Shown: positions 6,268 to 15,042 of the stretch, one piece after another
Numbering within the stretch: position 1 is the first letter of the stretch
Layout of the letters: the number at the start of each line of letters is the position of its first letter
Origin: DATLFS01 sp035540935
GTDB lineage: Bacteria; Actinomycetota; CADDZG01; WHSQ01
Reading direction: 5' to 3'
Assembly (NCBI GenBank): GCA_035540935.1
Contig: DATLFS010000083.1
Location: 1-16,167 of the forward strand
Length of the DNA stretch: 16,167 bases
Translations under genes and position numbers: made by a program
The notes under the pieces: model-generated
What the model saw: the letters and a program-made list of their open reading frames with translations, nothing else
Told to the model about the DNA's origin: nothing
The model's database searches: none

Positions 6268-7813
6268 GCGCCGTCGTCCTCGACCGGGTCACCTTCACCT
6301 ATCCGGAGCGCGACCGGCCGGTGCTGAGCGACGTGCGTCTCGAGTTGCCCGAAGGCGTGTTCGCCCTCGTGTGCGGTCCGACGGGCGCGGGCAAGTCGAC
6401 GCTCCTGCGCTTGGCGAACGGCCTTGTGCCGCATTTCTCGGGCGGCACGTTCGCCGGACGCGTGATGGCGGCGGGACGGGATACGCGCTCGTGCAAGCCG
6501 CGCGAGATGGCGGATGTTGTCGCCTTCGTGCCGCAGGATCCGGGTTCCTCGTTCGTCCTCGACCGGGTCGAGGACGAGATCGCCTACGGCATGGAGAACC
6601 TCGGCGTGCAGCCTCGCCACATGCGGAGGCGCGTCGAAGAGATGCTGGATCTGTTCGGTCTCGCGTCGCTCCGCGACCGGAGCGTGCGCGCGATCTCGGG
6701 AGGCGAGCGACAACGGGTGGCGATCGCGGCCGCGCTCGCGCCCGGCGCCCGCATCGTCGTGCTCGACGAGCCCACCAGCCAGCTCGACCCCCAGGGGGCG
6801 GAGGACGTGCTCGCCGCGCTGCAGCGACTGGTTCACGACCACGGCATGACGGTCGTGGCGGCGGAGCATCGACTCGAGCGGATCGCCGGCTTCGCTGACG
6901 TCGCCGTCTTGGTCGAAGGTGGGACGGCGCGTGCGGACGAGCCACGCAGCATCCTCGGGCGCGTCGACCTCGGGCCTCCGGTGGCTCGGCTCGGAGCCGC
7001 GCTGGGGTGGTCCCCGCTGCCGGTCACCGTTCGAGAGGCGCGCCGTCACGCGGCGGCGCGTCCGCCGGTCGCGCCGCCTGCGATCGACCGGCCGTCTCCG
7101 GGGGATGTGCTGATGCGGGCCGAGGGTGCGTCGTACTCCTACGGCGGCCGCGTCGCGATCGACCGTGTCGACCTCGAGGTCAGGGCGGGCGAAGCGGTCG
7201 CTCTCATGGGAAGGAACGGGGCCGGGAAGACGACGTTGTTGCGTCTGCTCGGCGGGATGACCACGCCGACCGAGGGGCGCGTCCTCTCCGACGGCGCTGC
7301 ACCCCGCACGGGGCGCGACGTCGCTCTGTGCCCGCAGGAGCCGGAGTCGGTCCTGTTCCGCTCGAGCGTGCGGGAGGAGATCGAGGCAACGCCGGGAGCG
7401 CAGACGGACCGTGTCCTCGACGAGTTCGGCCTGACGGACCTCTCGGCGCTACACCCGCGCGACCTCTCCGCGGGGCAAAGGCTGCTGGTCGCGGCCGCGG
7501 CCGTCGCGGCCACCGGCGCGCCGGTCCTTCTCCTCGACGAGCCGACCCGCGGCCTCGATCCGGAGGCGAAGGAGCGACTGGTCGCGTCGATGCGGCGGCG
7601 TGCGTCGGCCGGCGGTGCGGTGGTGTTCGCGACTCACGATGTCGAGCTCGTGGCTTCCGCGGCGACGCGGGTCGTCATGCTCGCCGCGGGACAGGTCGTC
7701 GCCGAGGGATCCCCCGAAGAGGTGCTGGGCGACTCCGCCGTCTTCGCTCCGCAGACGACGCGCGTGTTCGGGCCCGGCTGGCTGACGCCGGATCAGGTGA
7801 TAGCGAGCGTCCG

Positions 7814-7817
<4 letters not shown>
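6264..7817 (+). CDS. ECF transporter ATPase with two fused nucleotide-binding domains
   Basis: A 517-aa protein starting at GTG 6264 inside the GTGA overlap with the T gene; the open frame upstream is an extension into that gene. NBD1: Walker A GPTGAGKST (38-46), Q-loop Q91, signature SGGERQ (145-150), Walker B VVLDEP (165-170), H202. NBD2: Walker A GRNGAGKTT (316-324), Q358, signature LSAGQR (401-406), Walker B LLLDEP (422-427), H458. Each half has the CbiO/EcfA style, so one chain replaces the EcfA-EcfA' heterodimer. The NBD2 signature is LSAGQ rather than LSGGQ, a mild asymmetry. It powers the T/S complex on the cytoplasmic side and overlaps the S gene by 4 nt. Confidence 0.95.
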
Positions 7818-8965
<1,148 letters not shown>

Positions 8966-8969
<4 letters not shown>

Positions 8970-10666
8970 GCATCGGGTTGGCGTCGCGGCAGCTTCACGG
9001 AGAAGGTCGCCCCCTCATCCGGAACGCTCTCCACGCGGATATCGCCGCCGTGCATGTCGACGATGTGTTTCGAGACGAAGAGCCCGATGCCGGAGCCCGG
9101 CGTGCGGTCGACGGTCGTCTTGAGACGGGTGAACCTCTCGAAGAGCTGCTGCATGTCCGGTTCCGAGATCCCCGGCCCATGGTCGCGGACGGCGAACTCC
9201 ACACTTTCCGGTAGACACGTCACCTCGATCTCGATCGGAGCGTCTTCGTCGGAGAACTTGACGGCGTTGCCGATGAGGTTGAGCATCACCTGCTTCACAC
9301 GGTCGCGGTCGGCGGACACGATCGCGTTCTCACCTTCTATGTGCAGTGAAGTTCGGGCCGCCTGACCCGCGTCCACCATCGCCTCGGCGGCGAGGTCGGC
9401 GAGGTCGACCTCGGCGAGCTGCAGCGCGATGTGACCGCGCTCGATCGCTTCGAGGTCCAAGAACTCCGACACCAACCGTGTCAGGCGGCGCGATTCGCGC
9501 TCGAGCGTCTCGAGGAGCTCGTCCCGCGCGTCGTCGGAAAGGCGGTCGCCGCGCCACCGGAGGATGTGGGCGATGCCCGCTACGACCGTCATCGGCGAGC
9601 GGAGCTCGTGCGACACCATCGAGACGAAGTCGCGGCGGAGCCGGTCGAGGTCCTCGAGGCGCTGCGCCTGCTCGACCGCACGGTCGTAGAGACGAGCGTG
9701 GTGCAGGGCGACCGACACCTCTCTGGCCACCGCTTCGATCAGCGCGCGGTCGGCGGCCATCCAGCGCCGCGGTGTCTCCGATTGAAAGATGATGACGCCC
9801 ATCAGCTCGTCTCCCCACTCCAGCGGGGTGCCGAGGCCGGCGCGCGCTCCGGCATCGAGCATGGCTCGGCGCGCCGACTCCATCTCGGGGCTCGTGAAGC
9901 GCGGGTCGACGGAGGCGTCCTCGGTCCACTGCGTTCGGCGCGCCCGCGCGGTGATCGTCGCGACCGCATACTGCTTCGACGGCGCAGGATCGAGGGGTGC
10001 GACGCCCGGCGCATCCCACTCGGCCTCGATCGGCCCGAGCGTCGGCGCGCCGGGCGGGTCGGTCAGGCGCACGTAGCAGCGCATCGCACCGGCGGCGCGC
10101 CCCAGCGACTCGACCGCTTCGGACAAGACCTGGCGGACTTCGAGCGAGTGCCGGACCTTCCGCGCGATCTCGTTCAAGAGGTCGCCGCGCTCCGCCCGCT
10201 GCTGCTCGATCTCGAGTAGACGGGCGTTCTCGATCGCGCCGCCCGCGCTGGCTCCGAGAGCGGTTAGAAGAAGCTCGTCCTCCTCCGTGAACGGCTCTTC
10301 GCCCGGCGCCTTCGTCAGGTAGAGGGCGCCTACGACCAGGCCTCGATGCTGCAGCGGGACGCCGAGGAAGGGACGTGCTTCACGGGGATCGTTCGGGACC
10401 GCGTCGAGGCGCAGAGGACGCGCTCCTTCGACGATCTGCTTGAACAGCGCGTCGTGCTCCCCCGGAAGCTCTGTGGCCTGGGAGATGCGTTCTTCGATCG
10501 AGCCGTCGGGCGAGACCGTGGCCGCGGCGGCCATCTCGGCGCGCGTCAGCTCGGCGGCGCGCTCGACGACCACCTGGAGAACGGCGTGGACGTCGCGTTC
10601 CTCGGCGAGGACGAGCCCGACATCGAGGAAGGAGCGGAACAGCTTCGTGGCATCTCTCTCGGTCAC
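8966..10666 (-). CDS. Soluble sensor histidine kinase with two GAF domains
   Basis: A 566-aa cytoplasmic kinase with no transmembrane segment. The order is GAF 1 (about 5-155), GAF 2 (about 165-328), HisKA with the H-box SHELRSP (phospho-acceptor H353), and HATPase_c with N-box NLIGNAVKFS (463-472), G1 DHGPGIS (495-501) and G2 GSGIGLF (524-530). I chose GTG 10666 because GGAAGG sits 7 nt upstream; ATG 10711 would add 15 residues but has no Shine-Dalgarno. GAF domains suggest control by a small ligand, redox or a tetrapyrrole, but no specific ligand residues could be recognised. No response regulator is adjacent, so the partner is unknown. It is divergent from ridA and ends at the edge of rnpB. 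Confidence 0.93.
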
Positions 10667-10713
10667 TCGCTGCCTTCCACGTCGGTCTGAGTGGGTGCTT
10701 GCGGGATCCATGG

Positions 10714-10741
10714 TTGCGGCGAAGCCGCGAGAGCCTACCCT
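10714..10741 (+). promoter_or_regulatory. Putative ridA promoter with an embedded inverted repeat
   Basis: TTGCGG (10714-10719) and TACCCT (10736-10741) are spaced by 16 nt, a plausible -35/-10 pair upstream of ridA. GCGGC-GAA-GCCGC (10716-10728) forms a 5-bp dyad overlapping the -35 and spacer; it could be an operator or simply a hairpin in the kinase leader. The evidence is weak. Confidence 0.25.
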
Positions 10742-10779
10742 TGGGCAGTCTCGCTTCCAACTGCGCAGGGAGGTGTCGG

Positions 10780-11163
10780 ATGACTCGTAAGACCGTTGCT
10801 ACCGAAAACGCGCCCGCCGCGGTCGGTCCGTATTCTCAAGCGGTCATCTCGGGCGATCTCGTCTTCTGCTCGGGACAGGTCGGGCTGGATCCGAGCACGG
10901 GCGACCTCGTAACGGGCTCCGTGGAGGACGAGACCCGTCGTTGCCTGCAAAGCCTCGGCGCCGTCCTCGAAGCGGCCGGTTGCACGTTCGCCGACGTAGT
11001 GAAGGTGACCGCTTTCCTCACCGACATGAACGACTTCGCCGCCTTCAACTCGGCTTACGGGTCGTTCTTCGAAGAGGATCCACCCGCGCGCGCGACGATC
11101 GGCGTGGCGGGGTTACCGAAAGGTGCGCGGGTGGAGGTCGAGTGCATAGCCCGCGTGCCGTGA
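10780..11163 (+). CDS. ridA: RidA family enamine/imine deaminase (YjgF/YER057c/UK114)
   Basis: A 127-aa single-domain protein of the usual RidA length. It hydrolyses reactive 2-aminoacrylate-type enamines and imines released by PLP enzymes, acting in the cytosol as a homotrimer. Family signatures: AVGPYSQAV (14-22), FCSGQVGLDP (29-38), the catalytic arginine R104 in PPARATIGV, GLPKGARVEVECIA (111-124) with E121. The start is ATG 10780, preceded by GGGAGG 6 nt upstream; the frame stays open further upstream but lacks a ribosome site. It ends 7 bp from the convergent small membrane protein. Family members can differ in substrate, but R104 supports deaminase activity. Confidence 0.95.
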   Translation: MTRKTVATENAPAAVGPYSQAVISGDLVFCSGQVGLDPSTGDLVTGSVEDETRRCLQSLGAVLEAAGCTFADVVKVTAFLTDMNDFAAFNSAYGSFFEEDPPARATIGVAGLPKGARVEVECIARVP

Positions 11164-11170
11164 ACGAGTA

Positions 11171-11389
11171 CTACGACCCCGGCTTCCCGACGACCTGGTC
11201 GCCGAAGACGATGGTTACCTCTTTCTCCTGCGACGAGCCGGCTACGGGCTCGAGCCCCGCCTCTTCGGGCGTACCTGCGTCGCTTCGCCGCACGTATTCC
11301 TCGATGCGGTGCATCAGGAACATGATGCCGAAGATCACGAACGGCCACGTGATCAACACGATCAGCAGGAAGATCTGATAGGGGGTCAT
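11171..11389 (-). CDS. Small single-span membrane protein (72 aa), unknown function
   Basis: Starting at ATG 11389 this 72-aa product has one strongly hydrophobic N-terminal helix (residues 4-26, YQIFLLIVLITWPFVIFGIM), then a charged stretch RIEEYVRRSD and a polar tail of about 40 residues. I do not recognise a family. The start is chosen because translation from further upstream would run through the M20 gene in the other strand; no clear Shine-Dalgarno precedes it. The composition change between the hydrophobic segment and polar tail, and the neat fit between two convincing genes (7 bp from ridA, 17 bp from the M20 start), support a real gene. It might be a small subunit or assembly factor, but nothing identifies it. 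Confidence 0.55.
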   Translation of the reverse strand: MTPYQIFLLIVLITWPFVIFGIMFLMHRIEEYVRRSDAGTPEEAGLEPVAGSSQEKEVTIVFGDQVVGKPGS

Positions 11390-11406
11390 GTGAGGAAGTG
11401 TCGCAG

Positions 11407-12657
11407 ATGAGGTCACCCTCGGCGGCGGATTTGTGGGCCGTGCTGGATCGCGAGCGACTCCAGTCGCGTCTGGCGCGCCTGGTGCAGATCCCCTCGGAGA
11501 ACCCCCCGGGCAACGAGCTGGAAGCGGCCGAGCTGACCGCCGGTTACTGCCGCGAGCTCGGGTTCGACGTCGAGCTGCACGAAGCCGACGCCGGACGTCC
11601 GAGCGTCGTCGCGCGCCGGAGCTTCGGAGAGGGCCCGACGCTCGCGTTCTGCTCACACATCGACGTCGTTCCGGCGGGAGATCCGTCTCTCTGGCGTGTT
11701 CCGCCGTACGGCGCGGTGGTGGAAGGGGACATCCTGCACGGGCGCGGGTCGGCCGACGCGAAGGGGCCGATCGCAGCCGCCCTCGAAGCCGTGGCACTGT
11801 TGCTCGCGGCGGACGTCGATATGGCCGGCACGCTGGAGCTCGACCTCGTCGCCGACGAGGAGGCGATGGGTTTCCGAGGCGCCGGCTACCTCGTGGAACA
11901 GGGGATCGTCGCGCCCGACGTGGCGGTCGTCGGCGAGCCCACCTCGCTGCGGGTGGTGCGGGCCCAGCGCGGCGCGAACTGGTTCCGCATCTACACGCAC
12001 GGGCTCGCGGGACACGGCTCTGCGCCGGAGCGCGGCATCAACGCGATCAAGCACATGGCCGAGATCGTCCTCCGGCTGGAAGAGGAGCTGCCGGACGTCG
12101 CGCACGATGTTCTCGGCGCGCCGACGCTCAACGTCGGGACGATCGCGGGCGGCGAGAAGGTCAACATCATCCCGGCCGCCTGCGTAATAGAGGTCGACCG
12201 GCGAACGATCCCGGGCGAGACCGGCGAGAGCGTGCGCGCCGGCATCGAGAGAGCGGTGGAGCGGGCGAAGGAGCGTTTCCCCGACTTGAACGCGACGGTC
12301 GAGTCGGCTTTCTCGTGCAGTCCCTTCGAGGTGTCCGACACCTCTCCGGTCGTCACGGCGGCCATAGCCGCGGTGGGCGACGCGACCGACCGGCCGCCCG
12401 AGATCATCGGTTTCCGCGGCGCCAGCGACGCGCGCTTCCTGTTCGAGGCGGGTGCCGACGTCATCGTGCTCGGCCCGGGCGACATCGCCCTCGCACACAC
12501 TGCGCGCGAACACATCTCGCTCGACGAGCTGGCGCAGGGTGCGGTGGCGTACGCCCTGACGTTCGCGCGGCTGCTGGATGCCGACTCCGCGTACGCCGGC
12601 GGATCCGCGGGATCGGTCGGACGTCCGGTCGTGGCCTCCGGCGAGCGGGACGAGTAG
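11407..12657 (+). CDS. M20 family metallopeptidase (ArgE/DapE-type deacylase)
   Basis: A 416-aa zinc-dependent amidohydrolase of the acetylornithine deacetylase/succinyl-diaminopimelate desuccinylase group. Metal and catalytic residues: H84 and D86 (SHIDVVPAG), D117 (GRGSADAKG), catalytic E151 with E152 (ADEEAMG), E177 (VVGEPTS) and H364 (ALAHTAREH). The dimerisation lid carries H203 (GLAGHGSAPERG), and KVNIIP (251-256) is also typical. ATG 11407 is preferred over GTG 11398 because GAGGAA (11392-11397) is 9 nt upstream of it and touches the GTG. The last 20 or so residues are a polar extension. The exact substrate (N-acyl amino acid, peptide) cannot be told. It is followed after 42 nt by the TenA/CADD-like gene and may be cotranscribed. 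Confidence 0.9.
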   Translation: MRSPSAADLWAVLDRERLQSRLARLVQIPSENPPGNELEAAELTAGYCRELGFDVELHEADAGRPSVVARRSFGEGPTLAFCSHIDVVPAGDPSLWRVPPYGAVVEGDILHGRGSADAKGPIAAALEAVALLLAADVDMAGTLELDLVADEEAMGFRGAGYLVEQGIVAPDVAVVGEPTSLRVVRAQRGANWFRIYTHGLAGHGSAPERGINAIKHMAEIVLRLEEELPDVAHDVLGAPTLNVGTIAGGEKVNIIPAACVIEVDRRTIPGETGESVRAGIERAVERAKERFPDLNATVESAFSCSPFEVSDTSPVVTAAIAAVGDATDRPPEIIGFRGASDARFLFEAGADVIVLGPGDIALAHTAREHISLDELAQGAVAYALTFARLLDADSAYAGGSAGSVGRPVVASGERDE

Positions 12658-12699
12658 ATTCCTCGGCAACCGGCCGGACAAGCACGGAGGGGAAGCTCC

Positions 12700-13368
12700 A
12701 TGGCAAAGGATCTCGTACAGCGGCTCGACGACGCGCGCGCGGCGCATCCGATCCTCGAGCACCCCTTCTACGTCGCCTGGGCGGAGGGAACCCTCACGAA
12801 AGACGACCTCGAGCACTACGCCGGGCAGTACTGGCGTCAGGTCGAGGCCTTCCCCGGCTACCTCGGTTCTCTCAGCGAGCGGCTTCCGGCGGGTTCCGCG
12901 CGGGACACGGTGGCGGAGAACCTCGCCGACGAGATCGACGACGATCATCCCGGCCTGTGGCTGCGGTTCGCAGAGGCCGTCGGAGTCTCGGAGCGCGACG
13001 TGCGGGCGTCGCAGGTCGAGCCGGAGACGCGGAGCTGCGTCCAGGCGTTCCGGGACGCAGCGGAGAACCGGTCGCTGCCGTATGCGCTCGGGATGCTCTA
13101 CGGCTACGAGGCGCAGACGCCCGCGGTCGCCGAGACGAAGGTCAAGGGCTTGCGCGACCGCTACGGGATCGACGGCGCGGCGCTCGACTACTTCGTGCTC
13201 CACGGGGAACTGGACGTCGAGCACGCCGCCGGGCTCGCCCGGGCGATCGAAGAGGTGGCGGGCGACGAAGAGGCGCGCGCCGATGCCGAGGCGGGAGCTC
13301 GAGCCGGCGCTGCCGCCGTCTGGACGCTCCTCGACGGCGTCGCCCGCGTTCGCAACATCGCCTGCTAG
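12700..13368 (+). CDS. TenA/PqqC-superfamily diiron protein, CADD-like (candidate p-aminobenzoate synthase)
   Basis: A 222-aa all-helical heme-oxygenase-fold protein, start ATG 12700 after GGAGGGG. From my recollection of Chlamydia CADD, the whole active site aligns: Y24 (EHPFYVAW) with CADD Y27, E78 (NLADEI) with E81, H83 (DHPGLW) with H88, E137 (GYEAQTP) with E142, K147 with K152, and H168/D172/H175 in HGELDVEH with H174/D178/H181. The six ligands would hold a dinuclear metal centre. In CADD the protein's own Tyr is cut out to make p-aminobenzoate for folate, with the Lys as likely amino donor. There is no TenA thiaminase Cys context. It shares its stop region with the convergent nuclease gene (CTAG). 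A different oxygenase role within the same fold is possible. Confidence 0.82.
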   Translation: MAKDLVQRLDDARAAHPILEHPFYVAWAEGTLTKDDLEHYAGQYWRQVEAFPGYLGSLSERLPAGSARDTVAENLADEIDDDHPGLWLRFAEAVGVSERDVRASQVEPETRSCVQAFRDAAENRSLPYALGMLYGYEAQTPAVAETKVKGLRDRYGIDGAALDYFVLHGELDVEHAAGLARAIEEVAGDEEARADAEAGARAGAAAVWTLLDGVARVRNIAC

Positions 13369-14984
13369 AGGGAGGACTTCCTCTCTGCCGCCTTGAACCG
13401 GCCGGGCGGCCGGATCCCGATCGGGTGCGCCCACGCGCCCGAGACGGCGACGAGCCTCGCGTCCCGCGCCCGTCGCAACCACGCGGCTATGACAGGTGTC
13501 TCCGCGTGCCCCTCGTGGGGCTCGGCGCGCTCGGCAGACGAGCGGCGCGCCGCGGCTTTGAGGATCGGGACCGGATCGTCTCCATCGTCCGCATCGGTCG
13601 CGGCGGCGAGACGGCCGTCGGTGATGAGCACGGCGCGCCGTCCGATCCGCAGGACGACGTCGCCGGCGTCGCGCAGCGCGCGCACCTCCGCGTCCTTGAA
13701 TGCCACCCGCTCGAGAGCTGCGGCGCGATCGCGGACCTCGGCGGCCTCTTCGAAGCGACCGGCTGCCGCGAGTCTCTTCATGCGCGCGGCGAGAACGTCG
13801 AGGACCGGCCTCATGTCGCCGACGAGCGCCGTCGCGGCGCGCCGTACCTCGGCGCGGTGCGTCCTGCCGGCGCAGGTGCCCAGGTTCTCGAGGGGACACG
13901 GCCGGCACTTGGCTGGGTCGCGGCAGCGGTGGAGGGGGAGCGCGTCCCGCAGTCCATCCAGGAGCAGATCCACGGCTTTGCGGGAGCGCATCGGCCCGAG
14001 ATAGAGATCGCGGCCGGCGCGGAGACGGCTCGCGGCCCCGAGCCGCGGCACGGGGGCGGTCAGCGCCAGCTTCAGGTACCAGCGGGCGACTCGCTTGCCG
14101 GCGCGGTTGTACACGGGTCGCTCGGAGGCGATGGCGCGCGCTTCCGCCACCTCGGCTTCGAGCATCGTCGCGTGGGGCTCGGCCCGGATCTCCTGCACCT
14201 CGGCGAGGAGAGCCCGAACCTGCCTCCTCGCATCGCCTTGGAAGTAGGAGCGGACGCGGCTGCGGATGTCGACCGCCTTGCCGACGTAGAGGGTGGCGCC
14301 GCCGGCCCCGACGAAGCGGTAGACGCCCGGCGCGCGCGGGAGATCACGTGTGAGCGCGATCTTCGCGAAGGTCCCGTCGAGTCGGGAGCGCGACACCGAT
14401 AGCAGGTCCTCGAGGGTCGTAACCCCGAAGCCGGATACCCGCTCGATGAGCGCGTGCAGCAGGTCGGTCGTAGCCAGCACGTCTTGGAAGGCGCGGTGGC
14501 AGGGGCGGTGGGCGCAGCGAAGGTGGCGGGCGAGGGTCTCGAGGCGGTGGTTGGGAGCCTCGCCCGCCAGGATCCGGCGCGCCAGCACGGCCGTGTCCAC
14601 CACCCGATTACCGAGCGGTTCATAACCCTCCGCCGTCAGTGCGGCGTCGAGGAACCCGACGTCGAAGCGGGCATTGTGCGCGACGATCACCGCGCCGCCG
14701 AGGAACTCCAGGAAGGCCGGGAGGACGCTCGTCACCGGGGGAGCGTCCGCCAGAAGGGCGTCGTCGATGCCGGTGAGCATGCGCACGACCGCCGGCACCG
14801 GCCGCCCGGGCGACACGAGCGTCTCGAAGGTCCCGATCACATCCCCGCGGCACACCTTCATGGCGCCGATCTCGGTGATGGCGTCGTGCGTCGGAGACCC
14901 TCCCGTCGTCTCGAGGTCGACGATGCAGAAGGTCACTTCGGCGAGGGGCGTGCCGAGCTCGTCGAAGGACCGCTGCGCCAGCAT
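13365..14984 (-). CDS. DEDDh 3'-5' exonuclease fused to UvrC-like GIY-YIG and UVR domains (Rv2191-type)
   Basis: A 539-aa DNA-repair protein. The N-terminal DnaQ-like exonuclease (about 17-185) has D23 and E25 (VDLETTGG), D108 (HNARFDVGFLD), H163 and D168 (HRAFQDV), the DEDDh set. It is followed by a UvrC-type GIY-YIG nuclease domain (about 217-295: PGVYRF, LYVGKAVDIRSRVRSYF). Next is a four-cysteine cluster C354-x5-C360-x2-C363-x7-C371, in the place where UvrC carries cysteines for an Fe-S cluster, and a UVR motif (about 399-423, RMKRLAAAGRFEEAAEVRDR). The RNase H-like 5'-incision domain and HhH region of true UvrC are absent. Start ATG 14984 gives the family-like N terminus QRSFDELGTPL; no strong Shine-Dalgarno. 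A perfect LexA operator lies 15 nt upstream, so DNA damage probably induces it. Confidence 0.92.
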   Translation of the reverse strand: MLAQRSFDELGTPLAEVTFCIVDLETTGGSPTHDAITEIGAMKVCRGDVIGTFETLVSPGRPVPAVVRMLTGIDDALLADAPPVTSVLPAFLEFLGGAVIVAHNARFDVGFLDAALTAEGYEPLGNRVVDTAVLARRILAGEAPNHRLETLARHLRCAHRPCHRAFQDVLATTDLLHALIERVSGFGVTTLEDLLSVSRSRLDGTFAKIALTRDLPRAPGVYRFVGAGGATLYVGKAVDIRSRVRSYFQGDARRQVRALLAEVQEIRAEPHATMLEAEVAEARAIASERPVYNRAGKRVARWYLKLALTAPVPRLGAASRLRAGRDLYLGPMRSRKAVDLLLDGLRDALPLHRCRDPAKCRPCPLENLGTCAGRTHRAEVRRAATALVGDMRPVLDVLAARMKRLAAAGRFEEAAEVRDRAAALERVAFKDAEVRALRDAGDVVLRIGRRAVLITDGRLAAATDADDGDDPVPILKAAARRSSAERAEPHEGHAETPVIAAWLRRARDARLVAVSGAWAHPIGIRPPGRFKAAERKSSL

Positions 14985-14998
14985 GTCTGGCAGCCTAG

Positions 14999-15014
14999 TC
15001 GAACATATGTTCGA
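14999..15014. promoter_or_regulatory. LexA operator (SOS box)
   Basis: TCGAACATATGTTCGA is a perfect 16-bp palindrome matching the Gram-positive/actinobacterial SOS box (CGAAC-N4-GTTCG). It sits in the divergent region, 15 nt upstream of the exonuclease/GIY-YIG start and next to the GAF-phosphatase start, where LexA would block the promoter. Regulation of the nuclease is expected; regulation of the phosphatase is possible. Confidence 0.88.
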
Positions 15015-15042
15015 TAAGGTGGATCCTGGAAGCGTCGGTACG

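Noticed and set aside
11653..13908. 751-codon minus-strand open frame
   Set aside because: Same reason: Arg/Ala/Gly-rich shadow of the M20 and TenA-like genes with no recognisable domain.
11433..14402. 989-codon plus-strand open frame across the M20, TenA-like and nuclease genes
   Set aside because: Composition is dominated by Arg, Ala and Gly, no family motif is present, and it overlaps three convincing genes in other frames. It is open because of high GC.
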